A stretch of DNA of 64,000 bases from Myxococcota bacterium (GTDB lineage: Bacteria; Myxococcota_A; Polyangia; HGW-17), in NCBI GenBank assembly GCA_018821305.1, contig JAHJMN010000124.1:1-64000 (forward strand), in the 5' to 3' direction. Each line of letters begins with the position of its first letter. Within the stretch, counting starts at the first letter, position 1. The notes beneath the pieces were generated by a model that worked only from the letters and a program-made list of their open reading frames with translations, was not told the DNA's origin and did no database searches. Both the position numbers and the translations under genes were made by a program. Shown one piece after another: positions 1 to 6,395 of this stretch.

Positions 1-144
1 AGTTCGTGTCCTGTAATTCGCTTCGCGAAGGATTTTATTAAAAATCCTAACAGGCCACTAGTAATAAATTCAACACCTTGCGGTTACTGTCCTGAGCAAA
101 AAATCGGCGAAAAATTTGATTTTCGGTATTTCAGGACAGTAGTA
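1..144 (+). repeat. Two-hairpin dispersed repeat, type A (copy A1)
   Basis: The left end AGTTCGTGTCCTG coincides with the window start, so the flank is not visible. The left stem-loop pairs GTGTCCTG with CAGGCCAC and encloses CTTCGCGAAG and a GGATTTT/AAAATCC hairpin. A short linker containing CACCTTGC follows. The right stem-loop pairs ACTGTCCTGA with TCAGGACAGT. The right end lies about 34 bp before the start codon of the 178-579 gene. The same architecture recurs through the window. Confidence 0.85.
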
Positions 145-177
145 TTTAATCTACTTCAGGTTTGGAGAGTTAAATTT

Positions 178-579
178 ATGAATAAAATTATTTTTGGTTC
201 GGAAAGTGAGCATGTCTGTTTTGAGATTCCGTCCTCAATTATAAATGAGGGTGGAGGTAGAATTACAGTTGGAATACGTGTTAATTGCTTTGCTGGAAGT
301 ATAAATCCATGGATTGACTTTTCTGATATTAAGCGATTTTCAGTGGAATTGCGGAAGGTATTTGAAACATTAGCGGGCAAAACTGAGTTTGTTCCTTTAG
401 AAGAGCAAATAAAACTTAAAGTAGAAACTGTAACGGGAGGCAGGATTATTGTTTCAGGTTCAGCAATATCTGATGGAAATCGAGAAAATCTACTTGAATT
501 CCACATGGAAATGGATCAGACATATTTAAAAATACCGATAGAAACTCTTGAAGTTATTTGTAGAAATAAGGAAAATTAA
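178..579 (+). CDS. WapI-like immunity-type protein, 133 aa
   Basis: Small soluble protein with no signal peptide or membrane segment. The C-terminal stretch 'LEFHMEMDQTYL' and the spacing of a preceding glycine-rich strand resemble small proteins annotated as WapI-family immunity proteins, which neutralise a contact-delivered toxin; this resemblance is from memory of the family and is moderate. The ATG start has GGAG ten bases upstream. The gene is followed 37 bp later by another orphan gene on the same strand and is bracketed by dispersed repeats (A1 and A2). No toxin gene is next to it, so if it is an immunity gene it is an orphan. It could instead be an unrelated beta-rich protein of unknown function. 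Confidence 0.5.
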   Translation: MNKIIFGSESEHVCFEIPSSIINEGGGRITVGIRVNCFAGSINPWIDFSDIKRFSVELRKVFETLAGKTEFVPLEEQIKLKVETVTGGRIIVSGSAISDGNRENLLEFHMEMDQTYLKIPIETLEVICRNKEN

Positions 580-616
580 TAACTCAGTAACAGAGGACTT
601 TTAAGGGCAGGAATTG

Positions 617-1387
617 ATGTCGAATCTTTTTATTATCGTGGTTTTATTACTTGCTGCAGGTGTGTTCATTTTTTACAAAGGTGGGACAACGCGAGGCCAG
701 TATGTCGTTAAATCAGGACAGGATATTAATGCAGAGCCTGACATGCCTTCAGAACAGGATATTAATATCGAACCTGACATGCCTGTTGAATTTGGATATA
801 AATGTCAGTGGTTGGCAATTAAAACGGATTCCGCCGATGAAGTAATAAATAAAATAAAGCTCAAAGATGTTCAGGTGTCTTCCTGGAAAAGCGGTATTTT
901 ACATGCATATGAAGATATGGTTTTTGTTACACCTCCCGTAAATGGTTGGGTTTTTGTTGTTGGTGCAACACTTCCCGATTTTGCAGATAACAGGTCAAAA
1001 AGAAATAATATTGAGAAGATGTTAATTGCACTCAGTCTATACTTTTCGGAAGTCCAGTATTTCGGAAGTCATCGGGTTGTTGAATATCATGCCTGGGCTA
1101 AAGCTAAGAATGGTAGCATCGTTCGAGGATATGCGTATCTCGGAGAGCAGGGGAGGACACTCTGGAATGTGGGTGAGAAGAGTTCATCAGAAATTGAACT
1201 TGGATTAAACTATTTTAATGAGAACTCACCAGATGCCGATGATGATGGATACTGGGAACGTGAAGACCTGAAATTTCCCGATGAGGAGCATGTTATGCAA
1301 ATAGCAGGGAAGTGGAGTATAAATCCTATGAAATTGCCTGTTATGGCAATAGAGAAGGGCACAGGATTTTTGGGAAAATTACGCTGA
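617..1387 (+). CDS. Membrane-anchored hypothetical protein, immunity-like, 256 aa
   Basis: An N-terminal hydrophobic segment (residues about 3-20, 'LFIIVVLLLAAGVFIFY') anchors a soluble domain. After the anchor there is a short tandem repeat, 'QDINAEPDMP' then 'QDINIEPDMP'. The domain carries 'VFVTPPVNGWVFVVG' near residue 105, a pattern I associate with uncharacterised proteins of polymorphic-toxin/immunity neighbourhoods. The ORF track starts at a TTG (614); the ATG at 617 fits better, with AGGA seven bases upstream. It sits between an immunity-like gene and two inverted copies of the dispersed repeat. The function is not established. Confidence 0.6.
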   Translation: MSNLFIIVVLLLAAGVFIFYKGGTTRGQYVVKSGQDINAEPDMPSEQDINIEPDMPVEFGYKCQWLAIKTDSADEVINKIKLKDVQVSSWKSGILHAYEDMVFVTPPVNGWVFVVGATLPDFADNRSKRNNIEKMLIALSLYFSEVQYFGSHRVVEYHAWAKAKNGSIVRGYAYLGEQGRTLWNVGEKSSSEIELGLNYFNENSPDADDDGYWEREDLKFPDEEHVMQIAGKWSINPMKLPVMAIEKGTGFLGKLR

Positions 1388-1421
1388 TATTTTACTTTTA
1401 AAGTTTAAAAATAAAAATATT

Positions 1422-1562
1422 TAGTTACTGTCCTGAAATATGATTTTTCAAAAATAACGTCGGCTTTTTGCTCAGGACAGTAACCGCAAGTTGAATTTAT
1501 TAGTAGTGTCCGGATAGAGTTTTTAATAAAATATTTCGCGGAGCGAATTTCAGGACACGAAC
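1422..1562 (-). repeat. Two-hairpin dispersed repeat, type A (copy A2)
   Basis: Reverse-oriented type A copy. It begins TAGTTACTGTCCTGAAAT and ends with CAGGACACGAAC. The linker is shortened (CAACTTGC instead of CAACACCTTGC) and the inner AT-rich hairpin has mismatches, so this is a somewhat decayed copy. It starts 35 bp after the stop of the preceding gene. Confidence 0.8.
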
Positions 1563-1620
1563 GATTTAACCCTGAGACGCCGCCTCGATAAACTGAATCT
1601 ATCGGAGTATGTACACTCTT

Positions 1621-1777
1621 TAGTTCGTGTCCTGAAATTCAATTTTTATCAAAATTGAGCATGTTTACGAAAACATGCTATTCAGAACACTATAATAATT
1701 TCAAGGTCTTCATTCTTAATGTCCTGTGTACAAATTTGGTGTAAACTTGAAAATTTGGTATTACAGGACATTAACTA
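1621..1777 (+). repeat. Two-hairpin dispersed repeat, type B (copy B1)
   Basis: Best-preserved type B copy. The left module pairs GTGTCCTGAA with TTCAGAACAC around two inner hairpins, CAATTTT/AAAATTG and GCATGTTT/AAACATGC. The right module pairs TTAATGTCCTG with CAGGACATTAA. Both ends carry TA (TAGTT...AACTA). The right end is only 11 bp before the Shine-Dalgarno sequence of the next gene. Confidence 0.85.
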
Positions 1778-1799
1778 TTTAAATGGCAGGAGAAAGATT

Positions 1800-2348
1800 T
1801 TGAAGTTTGTTAACAACACTAACTATTTGTCAATAAAACTGTCCTGGGAAGAGCGAAAACAGTTGCTGGAATATTTAAAAATAATTGCTCTATGTCCACA
1901 GAAAGTAATAAAAATATCATTATTAGAAATAAATATATATTTGATTGTTTCAACTGAAGAATTCGTAATATTGAAATCTGGCGAATTAAGGCTTTATGTA
2001 GATTATGAATTTCTAGTTCATTTAATTGATGAACTGGAAAAGCATATTAGATTTTTTGATTTATATATTGATAAAAGCAGAGTTAACAATAAAAAATTTT
2101 TAGATAAAATTAATTTGGAATTGTTTCAGGAGTTCTGTGATATCTATGATGAATTTGACGTTGCAATAACACAATCCAGTTTTTATCCTCGTACTTTCAG
2201 TTCTCTTGTATTTGAAACAGATATTGACCTGGACAACACTTCTGTAGAGTATTCCGTTAAAATTCCCCATCCTGAATGGAAAGAAATACCCTACTCAACT
2301 GACCACCTTTTTGATATCAATAAATTGGGCTCTTACAAAGAATTCTGA
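1800..2348 (+). CDS. Hypothetical protein, 182 aa (TTG start)
   Basis: The ORF track begins at 1719, inside the repeat. The in-frame TTG at 1800 is a better start because AGGAGA lies about 5 bases upstream and the sequence before it is repeat DNA. The product is a soluble, leucine/isoleucine-rich protein with no signal peptide or membrane helix and no motif I recognise. The DNA is notably AT-rich compared with the housekeeping genes downstream, consistent with transferred accessory DNA. It ends before a small terminator-like hairpin. Its position among immunity-like genes suggests the same role, but nothing in the protein itself shows it. Confidence 0.55.
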   Translation: MKFVNNTNYLSIKLSWEERKQLLEYLKIIALCPQKVIKISLLEINIYLIVSTEEFVILKSGELRLYVDYEFLVHLIDELEKHIRFFDLYIDKSRVNNKKFLDKINLELFQEFCDIYDEFDVAITQSSFYPRTFSSLVFETDIDLDNTSVEYSVKIPHPEWKEIPYSTDHLFDINKLGSYKEF

Positions 2349-2377
2349 ATTTCCGTGGTTTTCCCCTGGAATAGGAA

Positions 2378-2402
2378 TAACCGACCGGGGTTAGTTTTTT
2401 TA
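2378..2402 (+). terminator. Probable intrinsic terminator
   Basis: A TAACC/GGTTA stem around GACCGG is followed by a run of seven T. It lies about 30 bp after the 1800-2348 stop codon. The same core (ATAACCGACCGGGGT) recurs after the next gene. Confidence 0.5.
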
Positions 2403-2419
2403 TTTTGTGAAATGATGCT

Positions 2420-2818
2420 ATGAATAAAAATACGGATAAGATTAGTAGGTTGATAAGTCAAAAATTTCAAACCTCATTTATGAGTAATTCCAAGTGGGAA
2501 AAATTGATAGATAACATTACGGATATACAAGGTGAAGTGTTTGTCAATTATAAGCTAATCTATTCTTCAGAAGTGTACAGTTCCAGTTTTGTCTCTTCAG
2601 ATTTTAGACCCTTCTTTATTGAGCCAACTGTGTACAGAGAAGTTGAATGGATTGAATTTCCTTCGGTTTACGAAGACTATATTGATCCAAATAACCGGAA
2701 AGCGGGTAAGAAACTATACCAGCAAAATATCGATGCAATTAAGTTGGTATTGAACGCTATCGGCCAGTTTGAGATAGAATTTTCGAAAATTGGTCTGAAA
2801 ATATACGCATACAGGTAA
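2420..2818 (+). CDS. DUF6678-like protein, 132 aa
   Basis: Short soluble protein. An N-terminal 'SKWEKLID' segment, a central 'EVEWIEFP' and the C-terminal 'QFEIEFSKIGLKIYAYR' resemble the DUF6678 family as I recall it; members are uncharacterised and often occur among immunity-type genes. There are no catalytic motifs, signal peptide or membrane helix. The ATG start lacks a strong Shine-Dalgarno sequence. It is followed directly by a strong hairpin terminator. The family call is moderate; the existence of the gene is well supported by its length, position between terminators and composition. Confidence 0.55.
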   Translation: MNKNTDKISRLISQKFQTSFMSNSKWEKLIDNITDIQGEVFVNYKLIYSSEVYSSSFVSSDFRPFFIEPTVYREVEWIEFPSVYEDYIDPNNRKAGKKLYQQNIDAIKLVLNAIGQFEIEFSKIGLKIYAYR

Positions 2819-2830
2819 ATTGCATAAGGA

Positions 2831-2858
2831 ATAACCGACCGGGGTCGGTTAATTTTAT
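2831..2858 (+). terminator. Intrinsic terminator
   Basis: A perfect stem TAACCGACC/GGTCGGTTA with a two-base turn is followed by ATTTTAT, starting about 12 bp after the stop codon of the 2420-2818 gene. Confidence 0.65.
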
Positions 2859-3242
2859 GAACTAGCGCACTGCGAAAGAATCACCCTCAGGATTAACAAA
2901 TTCCAGGATAAATACCTTGACTAACTATTTTTTATTGCTTTATTATTATTAGTATAAGAAAGGACCTGAAGCTTTATATGCGGAACCGTATAAAACCCTC
3001 AGTTGGATTTCTCCCTGCGTGTTTTAACAGCATTCACAACATGTTAACTCCATCAGCTCGAATTCAGCAAAGTGAGAGTTATAAAGATAAAACAAAAAAC
3101 ACGAAATCTTAAACGGAGCCGCACAAACAGTATTGGATGGACGCCGTTAAACTAAGAAAATAAGAATATGGTATAATTGAACGCGCCCCTGAGAAAGTCC
3201 GCAGTCCGTGGCGGGCTAAGAGAAGAAAACGGGAAGGTATAA
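2859..3242. other. Gene-free stretch upstream of the hsdR remnant
   Basis: No convincing ORF. A TATAAT hexamer occurs at 3172-3177 with only a weak -35 candidate (TTAAAC), and a small CCGC/GCGG hairpin follows near 3200. This may be the promoter and leader of the former restriction operon. The hsdR start is preceded by GGAAGG. Nothing else is recognisable. Confidence 0.35.
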
Positions 3243-3791
3243 ATGGCGAATCAAAACCCTGAGCAGATTGCAAGAGACAATATTGACAAACAGCTTATTA
3301 CTTGCGGTTGGCTTGTACAGAATAAAAAGCAGATTAACCTCAATGCTGGACCCGGAGTTGCTGTCAAAGAATATCAAACCGAAGTTGGGCCTGCGGACTA
3401 TGTACTTTTTGTTGATGGGAAGCCCATTGGTATTATTGAAGCAAAACGAGAAGAGCAAGGCGAAGTTCTGTCAACTCATGAAGACCAGGTGTCGCTCATT
3501 CGCAAAGTTGCAGGGATTGATGCGGTGCTAACCCCCTACGACAAAACGGTAGATAAAAATTTTCAGACTTGGCTTTTTAAAAAGCAAGCAGGTGCGTTGA
3601 AGTTTAGTAAAGAACAGATGGAATGGCTTTATATGCTCAAAGATCAGATTGCCACCTCTGTACATGTGGATATTGAAGATCTGGACTATACGCCCTTTGA
3701 TGCTAGCGGTGGACGGGGCAGAATGTGGCAGTTATTCGGGGAGAATATGGAAACGATACTGAATGAACTTAACGAAGCATTGGCGGCATAG
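3243..3791 (+). pseudogene. hsdR: Type I restriction enzyme R subunit, internally deleted remnant
   Basis: The 182-residue reading frame joins the two extremities of HsdR. Residues 1 to about 82 match the N-terminal nuclease-associated region ('PEQIARDNIDKQL', 'VGPADYVLFVDGKPIGIIEAK', with the PD-(D/E)xK-like D and EAK). From about residue 84 the sequence is the C-terminal tail ('GIDAVLTPYDKTVDKNFQ', 'FDASGGRGRMWQLFG', 'ELNEALAA'). The whole helicase/translocase core, normally several hundred residues with Walker motifs, is absent. The frame is kept across the junction, so a small protein could still be made, but it cannot translocate DNA. It is followed 3 bp later by the KilA-N gene and then an hsdS stub; no hsdM is in the window. 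Confidence 0.85.
3771..3789 (+). repeat. 19-bp direct repeat, left copy (hsdR tail)
   Basis: AACGAAGCATTGGCGGCAT here encodes the last residues of HsdR (NEALAA). An identical 19-bp copy lies at 4652-4670 beyond the KilA-N gene. Confidence 0.9.
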
Positions 3792-3794
3792 GAT

Positions 3795-4637
3795 ATGGAC
3801 AAACCAAAACAAAAAGTAACCATCAATGCCGATGGCAAGGAAATTTCGGTTCTGCACTTCGGAGGCGAAAACGACTATATCTCTTTGACCGATATAGCGA
3901 AGTTTAAAAGTGAAGACCCTAATGATGTCATTAAAAATTGGATGCGGAGCAAAGATACGATTCAATTTCTTGGCCTATGGGAACAACTCAATAATCCCGA
4001 TTTTAAACCCGTCGAATTCGACGGGTTTAAAAGTGCAGCCGGAGCCAATGCGTTTACCCTATCTCCGCAGAAGTGGGTTACTTCTACCAATGCGAAGGGT
4101 ATTATCTCCAGATCTGGCAGATACGGCGGTACCTATGCTCATAAGGATATTGCCTTTGAATTCGCCTTCTGGGTGTCTGCAGAGTTTAAGCTCTACATCA
4201 TCAAGGATTATCAACGTTTAAAAGGCGATGAAAACAGCCGGCTCTCCCTGAGTTGGAATCTGAGCCGGGAGCTGGTAAAGATCAACTACCATATTCACAC
4301 AGACGCAATCAAAGAAAACCTGATCCCCGAAGATATCAGTAAAAAACTGAGCGGAATCATTTACGCTAATGAAGCGGATGTTTTGAATATGGCTCTCTTT
4401 GGTAAAACTGCTAAAACATGGCGGGAAGAAAACCCCGGAGCCAAGGGTAATATTCGTGATCTGGCGACTTATCAGCAATTGATTGTGCTGGTGAATCTGG
4501 AAAGCATGAATGCAGAACTGATTAAACTGGGCTTGTCGCAAAACGAAAGAGCTTTGCGACTGAATAAAATGGCCATCGAACAAATGTCCGCACTGGCGAA
4601 GTATAATCCAGCGGCAAAGCAGATTGAGGGAAAATGA
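3795..4637 (+). CDS. KilA-N domain DNA-binding protein of a type I RM locus, 280 aa
   Basis: The N-terminal half (residues about 15-145) is a KilA-N domain: 'DYISLTDIAKFK', 'IKNWMRSKDTIQFLGLWE', 'TNAKGIISRSGRYGGTYAHKDIAFEFAFWVSAEFK'. This domain is a DNA-binding fold found in phage and large DNA virus proteins, and stand-alone versions like this are often carried inside type I restriction operons beside hsdR or hsdS. The C-terminal half is helical ('SGIIYANEADVLNMALFGKTAKTWRE') and ends in a lysine-rich tail. Full length and apparently intact although its neighbours hsdR and hsdS are broken. It is flanked by a 19-bp duplication of the hsdR tail. Its role in such loci is unknown; regulation or anti-phage sensing are guesses. 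Confidence 0.85.
   Translation: MDKPKQKVTINADGKEISVLHFGGENDYISLTDIAKFKSEDPNDVIKNWMRSKDTIQFLGLWEQLNNPDFKPVEFDGFKSAAGANAFTLSPQKWVTSTNAKGIISRSGRYGGTYAHKDIAFEFAFWVSAEFKLYIIKDYQRLKGDENSRLSLSWNLSRELVKINYHIHTDAIKENLIPEDISKKLSGIIYANEADVLNMALFGKTAKTWREENPGAKGNIRDLATYQQLIVLVNLESMNAELIKLGLSQNERALRLNKMAIEQMSALAKYNPAAKQIEGK
4001..4032. repeat. Perfect 32-bp palindrome inside the KilA-N gene
   Basis: The 16 bases TTTTAAACCCGTCGAA are followed immediately by their exact reverse complement, centred on an EcoRI-type GAATTC. The palindrome encodes the conserved 'DFKPVEFDGFK' segment, so part of the symmetry follows from protein sequence. Confidence 0.9.
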
Positions 4638-4639
4638 AG

Positions 4640-4681
4640 ATGAATAATATAAACGAAGCATTGGCGGCATGGAATGAGTGA
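4640..4681 (+). other. Short frame repeating the HsdR C-terminus
   Basis: A 13-codon frame, MNNINEALAAWNE, starts just after the KilA-N stop codon and ends over the hsdS start (ATG at 4674). It restates the HsdR ending NEALAA in the same reading frame. It looks like the duplicated edge of an insertion, or a translational coupler to hsdS, and not like a protein gene. Confidence 0.5.
4652..4670 (+). repeat. 19-bp direct repeat, right copy
   Basis: Identical to 3771-3789. The two copies bracket the KilA-N gene. Confidence 0.9.
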
Positions 4682-4873
4682 GAAAATAGAATATCAGTAT
4701 GAACTACCAGTTGGTTGGACACTTCTTGATTTTCCGCTTACGTGTCAAAGCATTTCTTTGAATGGCATCAAAATTAAGCAAAAGCAATATCAAGAAAATA
4801 GTCGGGATAAGCATCAGGACAACAAATGTAAACGAATTGAATCCGGCTACTGGGAAAGACTTCGAGTACTACG
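4674..4873 (+). pseudogene. hsdS: Type I restriction specificity subunit, 5' stub
   Basis: The frame opens 'MSEKIEYQYELPVGW', typical of the first target-recognition domain of HsdS, and continues with 'ISLNGIKIKQKQY', also in keeping with that domain. After about 40-65 codons homology ends and the frame runs into a dispersed repeat (A3). A normal HsdS has roughly 400 residues with two recognition domains and two long helices; all of that is missing. With hsdR also gutted, the restriction locus is dead. The start overlaps the short duplicated HsdR-tail frame. Confidence 0.7.
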
Positions 4874-5019
4874 TAGTTACTGTCCTGAAATACAGTTTTT
4901 TAAATTTTTCGTCAGTTTTTGTTTCAGGACAGTAACCGCAAGGTGTAGAATTTATTAATAGTGGCCGGATAGAATTTTTAATAAAATTCTTCGCGAAGCG
5001 AATTTCCGGACACGAACTA
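4874..5019 (-). repeat. Two-hairpin dispersed repeat, type A (copy A3)
   Basis: Complete reverse-oriented type A copy sitting in the hsdS remnant. The left-module arms read CCGGA and TCCGG where A1 and A4 have CCTG and CAGG. Both outer flanks read ACGT (acgtAGTT...AACTacgt), which may be a target duplication, but ACGT is itself palindromic so this is ambiguous. Confidence 0.85.
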
Positions 5020-5093
5020 CGTAAATCAATCCGAAATAAAAATCCACATCGGCATCAAGTAGAAACGAGAGCAGTAAATAACCTAACAAAGTG

Positions 5094-5158
5094 TTGTTTC
5101 TGTCCTGTGTTAAAATCTTGCTGAAACCAGGAAATTTGGTATTACCGGACAGTAACTA
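5094..5158 (+). repeat. Right half of a type B repeat
   Basis: Only the right stem-loop is present: TTTCTGTCCTGTGT ... ATTACCGGACAGTAACTA. The left module is missing. The right end lies 44 bp before the start of the 5202-5615 gene. Confidence 0.65.
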
Positions 5159-5164
5159 CTCAAA

Positions 5165-5193
5165 AACCTCCGGTTATCGCAACGATAGGGGTT
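5165..5193 (+). promoter_or_regulatory. Small hairpin in the leader of the 5202-5615 gene
   Basis: TATCG-CAA-CGATA with outer AACC/GGTT arms sits directly before the start codon and covers the place where a Shine-Dalgarno sequence would be (GGGGTTAGAG). It could modulate translation; there is no other evidence. Confidence 0.3.
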
Positions 5194-5201
5194 AGAGCAT
5201 T

Positions 5202-5615
5202 ATGAAAGATGGATGGTACAACGAAGAGTATTATTCTTTGGCTGAAAGCCAGCAGGAAGCTATGCAGCTAACTGCTGAATATGGGATATCCGAAAGCTTG
5301 CCTGGGTATTTCTTCATCGGACTGATTGGATGGGATGACTTCATCCTATCCAGTGAAGATGGAAACTACTTTAGAGTGCCGACAGTACCATTGGCGCATG
5401 AATATTTAAAACCCTACCAATTTCCAGTCGAGAAAATTAGAATGGAGATTGACCCAAGATTTACTGAAAAAGTTAAATGGTATATCACTCCATTGATATT
5501 TGGTGGTTCGCCTACAGACGAAAAGAATATGGCTTGGATTTCGTATAGCCAGCATGCGCAGGTCGTACGTTGGTGGAACAAAAAATACCAAGAAATGAAA
5601 CTGAAAGACGCCTGA
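5202..5615 (+). CDS. Immunity-like (SUKH/SMI1-like?) protein, 137 aa
   Basis: Small acidic, aromatic-rich soluble protein. The segment 'GISESLPGYFFIGLIGWDDFI' followed by 'VPTVPLAHEYLKPY' recalls proteins of the SMI1/KNR4-SUKH type, which serve as immunity proteins against nuclease and deaminase toxins; the match is by eye and weak. There is no signal peptide or membrane segment. The ATG is the only good start. The gene lies between a half repeat and repeat A4, on the same strand as the other orphan genes of this island, and has no toxin partner in view. Confidence 0.5.
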   Translation: MKDGWYNEEYYSLAESQQEAMQLTAEYGISESLPGYFFIGLIGWDDFILSSEDGNYFRVPTVPLAHEYLKPYQFPVEKIRMEIDPRFTEKVKWYITPLIFGGSPTDEKNMAWISYSQHAQVVRWWNKKYQEMKLKDA

Positions 5616-5647
5616 CAAGGCAAATTTACTTGGATGAAAATTCTACT

Positions 5648-5793
5648 TAGTTACTGTCCTGAAATACGCTTCGCGAAGAAATTTATTAAAATTTCTAACA
5701 GGCCACTATTAATATTTTCAACACCTTGCGGTTACTGTCCTGAGCAAAAATTGGGCGAAAAATCTGATTTTGTGTATTTCAGGACATTAACTA
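5648..5793 (+). repeat. Two-hairpin dispersed repeat, type A (copy A4)
   Basis: Complete copy, TAGTT...AACTA. The inner hairpin is GAAATTT-ATTA-AAATTTC, whereas A1 has GGATTTT/AAAATCC and A3/A5 have GAATTTT/AAAATTC, so both arms changed together. Starts 32 bp after the 5202-5615 gene. Confidence 0.85.
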
Positions 5794-5910
5794 TAAAGCT
5801 CAATAACCCAGAAGTGTCAGGCAAAAGGGCTGCGTTGCAATACAACAGAAATTGATATAAAAACCTGACCTCGGTCGCCATTACATGGCTTGTGGGGTTG
5901 GCGCATTTTT

Positions 5911-6019
5911 CCAGGGGTTCGGATGCGGTGCATCCTACACCCCTGGCTATTGAAGATGGTGTCATTTCATGACGTGCGGGTTCCGGGCCAAACGGCCCCT
6001 CACCCTTTTTGCAAAAAGG
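5911..6019. repeat. Cluster of four palindromic modules
   Basis: In sequence: CCAGGGGT...ACCCCTGG enclosing GGATGC/GCATCC; GTCATTTCATGAC; GGGCC-AAAC-GGCCC; and the exact 16-bp palindrome CCTTTTTGCAAAAAGG. It is GC-rich relative to its surroundings and unrelated to the type A/B repeats. It may be a separate mobile palindromic element or a structured RNA. No protein gene overlaps convincingly. Confidence 0.65.
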
Positions 6020-6395
6020 CTGTATCTATTTGTGATGACAAGTGTGCTATTCTTTATAAATTAATGATTTGATGAATCTAGACCGCTTCATGAGTAAGAC
6101 GATTGTGAGTTATTCTAAAGAAAATCTTCAGGAGAAAGCCCCTGATTGTCCTGTTGCTGTTACTGATTCCCTGTGTTCCTGATTTTTTAACAGGGACTCA
6201 GGCAGTCAGAAAAACAGGGGCAGGCTCAGGTCGTAAACATTCAACTTTAATGCGTAATTACAAAAACTTTAATAAAACATTCACTTTTCTGATTTCGATC
6301 CTTTTATTCCGCAAGCGGTCTAAATTAGAGAAAACCGACGTAGGGGAGTTAGAGGTTTTAATTTATTTCATTGCGCAGGGATTAACGGGGGTGGA
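6020..6395. other. Gene-free stretch between the hairpin cluster and rocD
   Basis: Contains a loose CCTG/CAGG-rich segment (about 6140-6230) that can fold back on itself, possibly an eroded repeat, and nothing else recognisable. The 109-codon ORF in the track here runs antisense into rocD and has no gene-like features. Confidence 0.4.

Noticed and set aside
5085-5110. attC-like core (CCTAACAAAGTGTTG) suggesting an integron cassette array in the first 6 kb
   Set aside because: No matching GTTRRRY partner at a suitable distance, no integrase, and the repeats occur equally between housekeeping genes.
5634-5855. ORFs within repeats (5634-5855, 7693-7878, 24551-24805, start of 1719)
   Set aside because: They translate repeat DNA; the frames change between copies, so they are not conserved as protein.
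5890-6072. 60-aa ORF across the palindrome cluster
   Set aside because: It is made of the palindromic sequence and has no Shine-Dalgarno sequence or protein-like composition.
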